Positions 39,101 to 51,100 of a stretch of DNA of 64,000 nucleotides are shown here, piece after piece. The stretch's first letter is position 1. Every line of letters begins with the position of its first letter. Location of the stretch: NCBI GenBank assembly GCA_020086605.1, contig JACBWW010000017.1, positions 10,831,032-10,895,031 of the forward strand, given 5' to 3'. A program made the position numbers and the translations under genes. Source of the stretch: Lanius collurio (lineage: Eukaryota; Chordata; Aves; Passeriformes; Laniidae). The notes below the pieces were generated by a model that saw only the letters and a program-made list of their open reading frames with translations, had not been told where the DNA came from and ran no database searches.

Positions 39101-42100
39101 TTAGGTTGTCCTTTCACTCTTTGATGATTTGGAACATGAATGGTGATACTAGTGTGCAGGTAGAGTGAATACAAGGGACAAACTTGCTATGCTAAAATTA
39201 TTAGGAAGGAGGGCCATGGAATGATGAATTGTGCCAATGCATAATTTCACTTAGGGAATGTCTCAAGTACATCATGCTTTGTTACATTCTACACAGTCAG
39301 AGAAAGAGTTGCTGTTTTGGTGGGCTTTTCCTGTAAACTCTTTTAGTTAGAGGAAAACTAAGAGAGGAGAGTGGTTATTAAGCTTTTTGTTATTTAAACA
39401 ACTCTCAGTGTAATCTGATAAGTGTAGGTGTTTGAACTGTCCAAATAATTTCCTGGACAGGAATATAGTGTGATGAATAAGATGCAGGTCACAGAATCAT
39501 GGAATATTCAGAGTTCGAAGGGACCCACAAGGATCATCGAGTCCAGCTCTTGACCCTGCACAACAGCACAACCCCAACAGTAACAATACGTGCCCAAGAG
39601 TGTTGTCCAAACACTTCTTGAACTCTGTTAGGCTGGTGCTGTTAGCCTACTCTGGGTGAAGAACCTTTTTCTAATATCCAAGCTAAAACTCTCTTGACAC
39701 AGCTTCTAGGTGTTCCCTCAGGTCCTGTCAGTTGTCACCAGAGGAAAGAGATCAGTGCCTGCCCCTCAGTTCATGTTTCTGCCTGCGTGTTACAAAAAGT
39801 GATAAAGCTTCTACTTTCCGGAGACATCCTCTGTCCCTGAGCGGAGTGCTCCCTCTGCATCCCTTTTTTGTTGGGATGGTCAGACCGCATGAGGACCCAG
39901 TATAGGATGCTGACCTGATGGAAAACTAACTTGGGGGCTGGGAAGAGTGAGCAGATTTTTTGGGTTTTCTTGTATGAAATCTTCAAATAGCTTTTAACAC
40001 AAGTTTGGCTGAGCATTTGTAAAATGTAAAAGGAATGAAGTTTGACGAACAGTACCATTGTTCTGAAATGACTGGATCAAATTAGCATCACAGCACTCCC
40101 AAAGTTGTAATTCCAATAGCATTTTATGTCAGACAGAGAAAGCAACTGAAAATGAAAGGTTTTGTGGATATAAGCGTAACTAATAGATTGAAAATGGTTA
40201 AATGTAACAGTGCAAAGCAGTTTCAGTGAGAATAAACTACCTTCAATAAGTATATGTTGTGAAACTGTGTGTGTGAAAGATCCAAGGGAAGCAAGCTGGG
40301 ATAGAAAAGAAGGAAACTTAGAACCACTCTGCTGTGGTGTTAGGCAGTTCAGGCTGAGGTTTTTTATAGAACAAATGTAGATATTTCAATGTTGTTTCAA
40401 TCAGAAGGGTACATTAAGAAAGAAATGTGAGTACATTGAAAGTGGAAACTGATAAATATGAAAAAATAATATGTGAAAAATTAATATTTGAATGAAAGAT
40501 GTATCTTGAAAGAAGGAACAAAGTGAGATCCTCTAGCAATGAAGGTGAAGAATGTGATGAGAATATTCTGTGAATATTTGTAGTGAGAGGAAGCTTTTCT
40601 TGAATGTTCTTGATACTGAGATGGTTAAAATGTTTCATGAGTCTTAGTGGGGAGTTTAAAAAGACTTGAAATTTAGTGAAGCAGTTAAGCCAGTGTAATG
40701 GCTAACTGTTGTCAAAGCGAGTCATCTTTCTCTCTTCTACATTTCCCCACTGCTTTGCATACACACATCCTGGCAGTTCAGGGAGACAATTTTTCAGAAG
40801 ACTAATTATTTCTAATTGTTTTCAGGGGAAATAACAGGAGAGTGATGGCTTTTTGTGGATTTGGTTCCCTAAGCTGTCATCATAGATTCAGTCTGAAGTA
40901 AGGCTGTGGTAGTGGGGATAATGACAGCAAGGGGCACAACACTGAACCTCGGAGTGGTGGCTGTTAGATAAGTTCCCTTCTAACAAGACATATTATATCC
41001 CTTGAGCTTGACTAACCTATCTGAAATTCATGCCAGGAATTTAAAGAAACAATCTGGAATAATTCTACAACTATTTGAGAACTTCAGAGGGGTAGATGAT
41101 CTTTGAGGAGAAAGAGAAAAGCCATGAAACTACTAAACTATGCTTTTTTTAAAAAAAAAAAAACAAAAACCAAAAAACCAAACCCATAACATAAAATCCC
41201 AACCCAAAACCTTGTAACAGTCAACAGACTGTTGAAAAGGTGGAAGCTAGAGGGTTACAAACAAGTCATCTTACATGCTGTTCCTGGGGGAATATGGATA
41301 ATGTAAATTATTTGGCCCTTTTGATCACCTGGAAGATACTAATCTCTACGAACAACTAGTAAGAGGTTTTCAAGAACAAATCCCAGTTAACCCAGTTGAA
41401 CTTCTTTTTGTGGCAGGTTATGAGACCTAATGGATAGTGGCATAAAAAAGGGGGTTTGATACCGTTCTGTTATACAGTGAACGGGAGCAGTTGTGTAGTG
41501 CAAATAAATCTGTTTGGAAAATGGTATCTAGAAATGGGTGGATGGACAAAATGAAAACACTTGTTGAATTTCCTAGGTGGTCTGTCTTTAAATGCATAGG
41601 TGGTCTTTTGAGGAGTGACTGGGACTACAGTATATACATATAAATCTTCCTGTAACACAAAGAGCGGCCAGAAAATTTGATTAATATTTGAATTTAAAAT
41701 AATTCTGACAAATTGAGGAAACCCACTGCATTTTTGAAAGGAAAGCTGTGGATCCAGATGAATGAGGTATTGCATCTTGGTGGGAGTAATCAGCTGTGCA
41801 ATCACAGCGGAGAATGACTGCAGAATAGAAACTTTGAGCTGTAGTGGATTAGTTAATAGTAGATATTTAACATGCTTTCTTGTTAAAAATTACTGCTTTC
41901 AGAGTTAACAATTGCACCTGATTTATATGTATTAGTGGGATAGAGATGTGCTGAGCCACCAGCTGAGATACTGAAATTGGTGGCAAAGTTTCTCTTGTTA
42001 GTCCAAGTAAGTGAAAACTTTGATGCATGGAGGTGTAAGGAGAAGTTGCCTTGTCTGCTTAGTTTCTTCTGTCTAGTGCAGTGTCTCTGAAGGTGAATTG

Positions 42101-45100
42101 AAATTGGTACGTACAGGAGATTAACTTTTTTCAGTGGGGGAAATATTATCCAATTGCTTTTCATAATACGTGGCTCTGCTAAGACTCTCCACTCACATAC
42201 TGAGTATTTTTGTAATTGAGATGAAAGGAAGGTAAAACCGTGATTTGTGCTTCTGTTTCAAGAATATTGTTAAGGTATCTTTGAATGCAGATTACTAAGA
42301 CCTGTTAGTAAAGAAGTACAGGCTACTGGTACTTATTAGCTGTGTCGTTATCAGAGGTGGACCAGAGAAACTGAAATCTTTGTTGTTTAGAAACACAAGT
42401 TGGGATAAATATACCAGGAACCCTTAACATTATAAAACCAGTAAGCTTTTGCTGTTGCTAAAGAAACATTGGCTATTATTATGCATTTGACACAGAATCC
42501 TATTGTGCTATATGACAATAAAGCTTAGTTCCCTGTTAGGCAACAAGTTGTAGCTGTGTAATCCTGAAGAATTATTACAAGTTACAAAATATTGAGGTGT
42601 GTGAGAGCAGTACTTCAGTAAAAGGTAGAAAAGAAATTACTTTGTCTATACCCAAGACAGAATGCTGCCACACCTCTTAGGTGACATAGAGTTGACCAAT
42701 ACTGCTGGTCAAAACCAGTGCAATGAGTTCTACTTGTAACTCTGCTATGCCTTATTCTCATGATTAGTGTCTTTCTGTGAAGAAGCTGTTTAACCAGGGA
42801 CAGATGTGAAAAAATGTCTGTCTTGTTTGAAGATAGGCTTAAATCCTATGAATTCTTTTAGCATAACTACTTGTTAGAACACAGTTAAATTTCAGGCTGC
42901 ATCAGCTTCGCAGTTTACAATAAAGCCTGTTTTGTAATCTTCTTGATTATTTGTCTTTTTTTAATGTTTAGACAGAAGATCTTAATTGCCCTTGTTGTAG
43001 CAAAGGAATTAAATTTAAGTCAGACAGCCAAAGATGTAATAAGATCATATGAATGAACATCATACATTCAGTGTTAAAACCAACTGCTGCCCTTCTGCTG
43101 CAGTTTTTGCATTCAAGTATTTCAGTAATCTGGTTTCTAGCATCTCACTGAGAGGTGTATTGGCCTGACTGTTGTAGCACTGGGGTTTACTAGGCACCTA
43201 GGGAGGAACAGAATAGAAACTTGAGAAACCAGCGTTGCTAGTAAGGAAAAAAATACCTTGTTGTATTGTCAGTAAACCACTTAAAGTCATGGTCACATGC
43301 TGCTATGTGAGTTTTTGTTAGTAATCGTATGAACCCTGCTGATACCACTCACGGTCTTGACAGAGCTACAGGGAAAATGGATTGCGTTTTTGCTGGTTTT
43401 TGATGAATTAGGAGGAGGAAAGGGAGGATAATGGGAAGCATTGCAATAAATGAGAATGTCTTCAGGAATCATTGACTAGGTAAAAATAGTTGCTGTTCAT
43501 TGGCAATGATGGCAAGGCCTCCTTTCTGGTTTTCTGATGTTACTGGCAATAAATGGCCAAGGCAAGTACAGAATAGTACCGGAGTCAATATGTGTCTGCA
43601 GCTACTTGTTACAATCTGTACATCTAATCAGTCTGAAGTGTCTCTCCGGAAACAGTGAAGTACGGTTTGTGTGTCTGGGTGTGCCAGGAACACCGACACG
43701 GCTGGAGGAGTTGGGAAGCTGCGGGGTGCGGGGGTGTGCAAGGGGGACAGCGCCACCTGCCGGGGAACCCTCCGGCCTTGGCAGCGCACATGGGATGCGA
43801 CCATCGACGACTCGGCTCTGGGCTTTATTTACAGTGAGTGCATTTGCAGAGGAATACACCTGCTTCAACTTGAGCAAGTCTGAGTTCTGGAAAGATTTTC
43901 TCAGATTTTTGTTTCACCTTTTTGTTTATAGGAACATCATCTACAGCGGGCTATCTCAGCACAACAGGTCTATGGAGAGAAGAGGGATAACATGGTTATA
44001 CCAGTTCCAGAAGCAGAAAGTAATATTGCATACTATGAATCTATATATCCTGGAGAATTTAAAATGCCAAAGCAGCTGATTCACATACAGCGTAAGTAAA
44101 GTAACTCATTCATTGAAGTCTACGTTGAGAATTTAATTTTGCTAGTAGTTAAGACATTATTCATAGATGTCTGTTGAGCTCCCATCAAAGCTGACTTCTG
44201 AGAATTAATTTTTTTCAACATGTTGAAAAATACACAGTATTTGCTGAAGGAGTACCATAATAACCATTTGCAAGGAAGTTTAGATTTGTTAATGAGGACA
44301 GACTCAAATCTACTTGAGGAAAATATGTAATGCATAGCTAAGAAACAGAATACCTGTCCCTGAAGTATAACCAGTATAAAATAGCAGTGGAGTGGATTGG
44401 GAAGCCAGCCAGAAATGACAGTAGCAGTATTTGCCGATGCCTGGTGGAAGTATTCTACATCTAAAAGCAGATGAGTTTTGATATCACTCATGACTTGCAA
44501 ATTTGTTGTGGTTTTGTTTTTGTTGGAAGATAACAGCTGTTTGCTATGGCTGTGACTCTTCACGTGAGCACCACATTATTTCAGATAACTTTGAGAAAAA
44601 TTACAGCAAATACAATCTGTTGCAGAATTCTGTTGCATAGTGTAATGAGCAGAATTTAAGAAATAGTATCTGTGCTGTGCAAACGTATCTCATGCCTAAT
44701 TAACTTTGGTTAATGCTAGAATTGTGTATCAGTCTGAGCCTCAGTAATGGCTTAAAATATAAGTTGCAGACTAGTGTGGGTTAGAAAGCACCTTTTAAAG
44801 ATAATCTACATTCAAGCCCCCTGTAATGAGGGAGTTCAACTTCACCAAGATGCTCAGAGCCTGGTCCAACCTGACCTTGAATGTTTCCAGGGATGGGCAT
44901 CCACCAGTTTTCTAGTGTTGACATCCACCCATTCTAGTGTTTCACCACCCTCATTGTAAAAAAAGTTCTTCCTCCCTACTAGCAGTCTTCCATGCTGATA
45001 TTAAGGTTATATTTTTCATTCTTACTTTCCTTATCTAGCAGTTCTAACAGCTGGCATGGTGAATTTTAAGATGCATTATATTTGTGTATTGAAAACTAGG

Positions 45101-48100
45101 TATGTGTTTCCACATACGCACTTGGGAAGACATTTGTGTGTTTTACCACAGAAATTTGAATGAGGCATGAGAACTAGGGAGTTGTGTTTCAAATGCAGAG
45201 TGATGTGTTTTTGTAGGATACTGTGGAAAACAAATTGTTTGCATTCTGCAGAGCATTACTTGTATTTGAAGATGCTTTGCTACACAGGGTAGATCATACT
45301 GGGCCAATGTAGTCTGACTCATCTACATCACAATAATCATTGGTGAGATTATGTGTAAGATCATTATAATACAGTCTGCACATACTTTGCTAAGAGTACC
45401 TTTGATGTGTGTTTGGGCCAAAATCTTAACTGCTGATCATATGATACATAGAACTGCAGAATGCTTGGCAGCCTTGAAGATTCTAACAAATCTAAACGTT
45501 TCTTACTGAAGCAGTGAGGTAGAAAGCTGTTAGGTAGTTTGACCTAAGTTCTCGTTGGTTAACAGAAGTATAACAAATAGATGTCAGCTTTTAGGCCTGG
45601 TTTTTAACAGGGTAGATTTTTTCAAGAGAAAGACCTTGGTATTTACATCAATGTGGAATTAGCATTACTACAACATTCAAACAAATAATTTTGTTTTTTC
45701 TTGAGAAGCGTGATGTGTGCTCTGGACAGTATTAGAACAAAATATTGTTGTAGTAAAACTAACTTAAACTTTCATTGTATCATTTAGCTTTTAGTTTGGA
45801 TGCTGAGCAGCCAGATTATGACTTGGATTCGGAAGATGAGGTCTTTGTGAATAAGTTGAAGAAAAGAATGGACATCTCTCCTTTGCAATTTGAGGAGATG
45901 ATAGACAGACTAGAAAAGGGCAGCGGGCAGCAGGTACAACGGTACTTTGAATAAAGAATTTGAAAGACACACTCTATGTATTACTGTATGAAAGTGACAT
46001 GCTGGGTTTTACATTTAGCCAGTCAGCCTGCAAGAGGCCAAGCTGTTGCTGAAGGAAGATGATGAATTGATTAGAGAAGTGTATGAGTACTGGATTAAAA
46101 AGAGGAAGAATTGTCGAGGTCCCTCACTTATCCCAGCAGTGAAGCAGGAAAAACGAGATGGTTCCAGCACAAATGACCCTTATGTTGCTTTTAGACGACG
46201 AACAGAAAAGATGCAGACACGAAAAGTAAGTATATTGGTGCCTCCCTCAGCTTTTCTTTCTTTTCATTCTCCCTCTTCCAGAAAGTTGCTTATATAAAGA
46301 AACAATTTTGCAATGTAGCATAACATAATAAAAAATGGGATGTTCCCATTTTAATTTGCAAGGGCAAAAAACATAAAATGGATTTAGTCCAACTATTAAA
46401 TGAAAGTTTATATTTAATTTTTTACTAAATTTTCTGTTAAACCTACTTAAGGTGTTGGTAAGCTGTATATATCATTGATAACATGCACATGCTTCTCTTT
46501 GGTTTTAGCATGTGCCTTGTCTTTTTTTAATATACCTAAATATTTAGAACTTACCTTAATTCAGATTATTTAACTTAAATGATATAAGGAAACACACATA
46601 TTTTATGTATCTACAGAATCGAAAAAATGATGAAGCTTCTTATGAGAAGATGCTGAAGCTGCGTCGAGATCTGAGTCGTGCAGTAACAATCCTGGAGATG
46701 ATAAAAAGGAGGGAAAAAAGCAAGAGAGAGTTACTGCATTTAACACTGGAAATTATGGAAAAGAGGTAATGTTTATTAAAAATTTGCTGCAGAAAGCTTT
46801 GGAAACTACTTTATATTCAGATTGCTGCAAATGTTTGAACAGTGGGAGATCTTTAAAATCAGTTCAGATTCTGTTTCAAATTTACAGGACAGCATAGTCA
46901 TATTTGCCTATGGAGAAAAAACATTAAGTTGCTTATTATGGGAGGGCTATTGTCATACTAAGCTACATTGTTTTATTACATGTGTAGATGCTTTCAAATG
47001 TATGTATCTACTCTGTATGTTATACTGGAAGAGAGATCATAGTTTCAAGCAAAGTAATTTGAAATTGTGTGTTAAGTATGTAGATTAAGGAAATCCCAGC
47101 TATTTTTAAGGCCATTTTCAGTCATTACCATTCTTCTTTGACCTCATGATCTTCATTCTTTGTTAAAAAAGCTTTATCTAATACCCTCTCATTAGGAAAA
47201 CAAATAGACATTTCATACAGTATTAAATGTGAGAGTCATTTCCAGCTACTGCTTCTTTTCCCATCCTGTTGGTCAGCTGTGCTGGGGGCCAAATGCTTTG
47301 CCAATTGTCACTTTCCCAGTTAACTGAGGATTACAGTTGCAATATGGAGATATCCTTTAGGTTGATACTTAGAATCTGAATAGACTTTTCTAGCCTAAAT
47401 ACCTGTGTTCTGAAGCAAATATTCCGAGTCAGCACCTAGTCTGGATTTTTAGGGAAACAAGCTGAACTAGCTCTTCTGGGCCACTTCTTTTAAGCCCTGA
47501 GCATTTTCAGCAGAAACGTAGAGGGGGAGAAGTTGTGAAGATTATTCCAGTTGCATTTTAAAGAAAACAATCCATTGAATAGAGGAAAGACCCTAAAACC
47601 TCCCTCAGAGCAGAGAACTGCACTTGAATTCAGCATTTGTCACAGGACTTGAAATGTAATGTTTCATGGATCTCCTTATTTAAAACACTCCATTACACAA
47701 AAGAGGGAGGATTCATGAATAAGGCATTCTGCTTCACTATTTTAAAACTTTGAGTGATAAATGTATGGTCTTTAAATGGCACCAGTCCCCAAGGAAGGGG
47801 GAAGGTAACCCTCTTCTTTCCTTTATAGTATTACCTTTTGGAGATGCTTTACAGGGTAGTTGTCCTGTTTCATCTGTCAGCATTATTCATTGCAATGAAT
47901 TGTCTATGTTATTAGTCTCCTTCTCTGGAATAATGCTTTTTGTACTTCTTGTTGATGTCCTGGATGTCCCTTTACCCCAAATTGCTAGCATTAATTTGTG
48001 TTTCTCAATTTTTTACCAGGTGGACATTGTAAATATTGCAGCAAATAAAATTTATTCTGATTTCAGGTATAATTTGGGTGACTACAGTGGAGAGATCATG

Positions 48101-51100
48101 TCTGAAGTCATGGCACAGCGGCAGCCGCTTAAACCCACCTATGCTATTCCCATCATTCCTGTGACTAACAGCAGTTCTTATAAACACCAAGAGGCTATGG
48201 AACTGAAAGAATACAAAGTTAAAGTACGTAATGTCAGCAACCAAGTTACTGTTCATGCTGTGAAGTATACAAAATACACCATTTTAGGATTGGAAGAGGG
48301 ACGAAGCTTTTTGGAGGTGGCAGTAGGGTAGCAAAGCTGCAATGGCTTTGTTCTGTTGGAGTTTCAAGGATAACAGACTAGCAGCATTCCTCCAGACAGA
48401 AATAAAGGAAGTACAGGCAAACTACAGATAAAAGGACACATGCAATTGTGTTCTTATTCTGGGGGGACAGAAACATTTTTCTTTGCTACTGTCTGTAAAG
48501 TTAGGATGTCAGGAGCAAAGCTGTGTTTATTATCTAGATGTTGTACAAAGATTGAACTAAGGATGTGAACGCCATGTATGGTTTTAAGTTATGTAGTTAA
48601 TTTAATATGAAGGGTTGGGATTTACTTTGTTTATGGAATATGATCCATTGATAATTCTTGCTCTGCTGTGTATGTTTGGTTTCATATTTAAGTAAAGTGT
48701 TAAATAATCTTATTTGATTTAGACAGCTGACAAGTACTTTTCTCCCTGCAGGCTTTAATTTTGTGTCATACAAAGCATAGCTACAGTGCGAACAACTGAG
48801 CATGTTAAGTAGGTCAGGTAACACAGGATAAATGCTGAGGTATAATTTGAATTTTAAACCAAGACAACTTGTAATTGAAGAATATCCAGAGGCTGTTCTG
48901 AATTTGACGAAGTGTCTTGAATCAGTGAATTCTTCACTGGTAGTAAAGTATTGTCATTGTGATCGCTGGTGTGTACTTGCTTATCAGTGATATTGGATCA
49001 GTGCAGTATCTCACATCTTGGAGACTTGGGAAATGCACTTAAACTTGGCTTTGCATCGTGTGGGGGAATGTGTTTAATTTTTAGAGACCTTTGCAAGATT
49101 ATAGGTATCTTAGTGAAGTCTGTTTTTGCCTTCAGAGCACTGCTTGGTACTTAGTAATACCCTAACACTGCATAAATGGCTATCAATTGAAAATGCTAGG
49201 AAGTAAAAAAGGTGCCTCATGGACATGGTCATATATATTTTGGTCTAGTTCTCCAAAGTAGTACTGTTACCTTAACTACTAGTGAGTTACCTAGCACAGA
49301 TTGGGCAAGCAGTGCTTGATTCCACCTTGTCTGTTCAGTGTTCCAATTACTGGAAATAAATACAGACACTCTGAAATGACTGCATGTTTTATGGTGAAGA
49401 TGGTAGAGATGAGTTCATGTCATTAGCTTGCTTACACAGGAGTTCATTTAAATTCCTGTTTTAGTTTAATTGTCTTCTGTATGTAATTTTACACCGCTTT
49501 TTATTTTTTTTGCAGCAAGATAAACCTGATGTTATTAGACCCAAAAGAAAGTATGAGAAGAAGCCAAAAGTCTTACCTTCGTCCGCTGCTGCTGCTACTC
49601 AACAGACAAGTCCTGCTGCACTGCCAGTCTTTAATGCTAAAGATTTAAATCAGTATGATTTTCCTAGCTCAGATGATGAACCTCTCTCCCAGGTAGGACC
49701 TCTACAGTTTTGTGTTGCTCTTTGGGAAACAGTAGAAGTAAAATGCAGGAATTTTCTAATATCTCTCCTTTTACACCACCCTTACCCCATCCCCTCTTTG
49801 AAGGTTTTGTCTGGTTCTTCGGAGGCTGAGGAAGAAAATGATCCCGATGGTCCTTTCGCCTTCCGTAGAAAAGCAGGCTGTCAGTACTATGCTGTAAGTA
49901 GAATTTCCTTATTCATCATGAGACAGAGTGTCATTGTGGGAAAACATCTTGTGTTTAATTGTATAAAATTATTTTAAGCCTCATTTAGATCAACCTGGCA
50001 ACTGGCCGTGGAGTAGCCCTAAGGAGGGAAGATTAGGAGACGTGCGTTACAGATACTGCTTAACCACCCTCACTGTACCCCAGAGGTGTATTGGGTTTGC
50101 ACGAAGACGGGTTGGCCGTGGTGGAAGGTGAGTGCTGTGTAATTGTTACTGTTCATGAAAATAAAACTAAAAAATCAGTAAGATGCAAAGAAGAGCAAAG
50201 TCTAAAAAAAGCCCAAAAACCCAAAAAATAAAAAAAATGGAGACATCACAGGGAGATTAGGTGGCTGATGCTTCCATTTTTGTTTTGTGCTAGTGGAAGT
50301 TGTTTTAGTAATGTTTTCCTAAATAGTTCTAGAGGGGTTTTATTTCTTGCCACTCCCATTTTTTTGACATAAAAATACTTGTAAATCTTCAGTTGTGATT
50401 AGTTTGTTTTTAAATTATTTCCATAGCTGTCATTAAATAGTAGCATTTCAGGATAGCAAAAATTGTATTTTGCAAAAAATGCTTTTCAAAGTTTAGGCTG
50501 TATTTGGTGATTTTGAGAGAGATGTGTAGAAATTACAATAACTGTTAAATTTCAAACTTGTGAAAAATACAAAGTAATTTAATTATTTCAGGCATTTTGA
50601 TTTTAAGAATCTTTACTGAAAACAATTTGTAAATGGTTGTGTGTTTATGATGTTTTTAAGAAAACATTATATTTGTATTAAATTTTTATTAGTAGTAAGA
50701 ATGTGATTTGCCTTTTATATCTATGTTTAGCTCCTCTTCACATATTAGTAAGTGAGCTTGGCCAAACAGTAAGACGACTCTTACTGGGATGTTTGCAAGG
50801 GGGTTTGGAAGTTAATGTGTGACATCCCTACTGCATTGGGATGGTTGTAGGTATAATCAGTGTATATAGGAGTAAGGCTTTGGAAATAAGTTACTTTAGG
50901 AGGACATGTGAATCAGTTTTTACTTAATCAGTGTTATTCTCTAGGTCTCTTCGTTTTAATTCTATGTTGTTGCAGTGTCTTTAATATGTACGTGATGTTG
51001 TACCTCGGCTCTTCAGACAGTAGAAGCTAGAATATACCTAAATGTACTACTTACTGTGAAATAATAGATGGTTGTGCATTGTGTCAGGGGAGTGTATGTT

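Larger units (their letters stand above)
18133..43931 (+). other. EPC1: EPC1 intron 1 (25.8 kb)
   Basis: GTACGTGAG donor, TTTATAG acceptor. After the CpG island and gap it is T- and G-rich on the coding strand. Contents supported: SINE (19574), CR1 copies (25772, 39489), A-rich block (41144), GC-rich patch with CTCF-like motif (43640-43833). No other gene is seen in either orientation. Confidence 0.9.

Noticed and set aside
43537..44079. 180-codon open frame on the + strand
   Set aside because: It runs through the GC-rich intron end and crosses exon 2 in a frame different from EPC1; it has no family resemblance.
44120..44563. 147-codon minus-strand open frame in intron 2
   Set aside because: No recognisable domain, no promoter, ordinary intronic composition.
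47750..48331. 193-codon frame suggesting a longer exon 6
   Set aside because: Only 48067-48223 matches EPC1; both ends of that match are proper splice sites.
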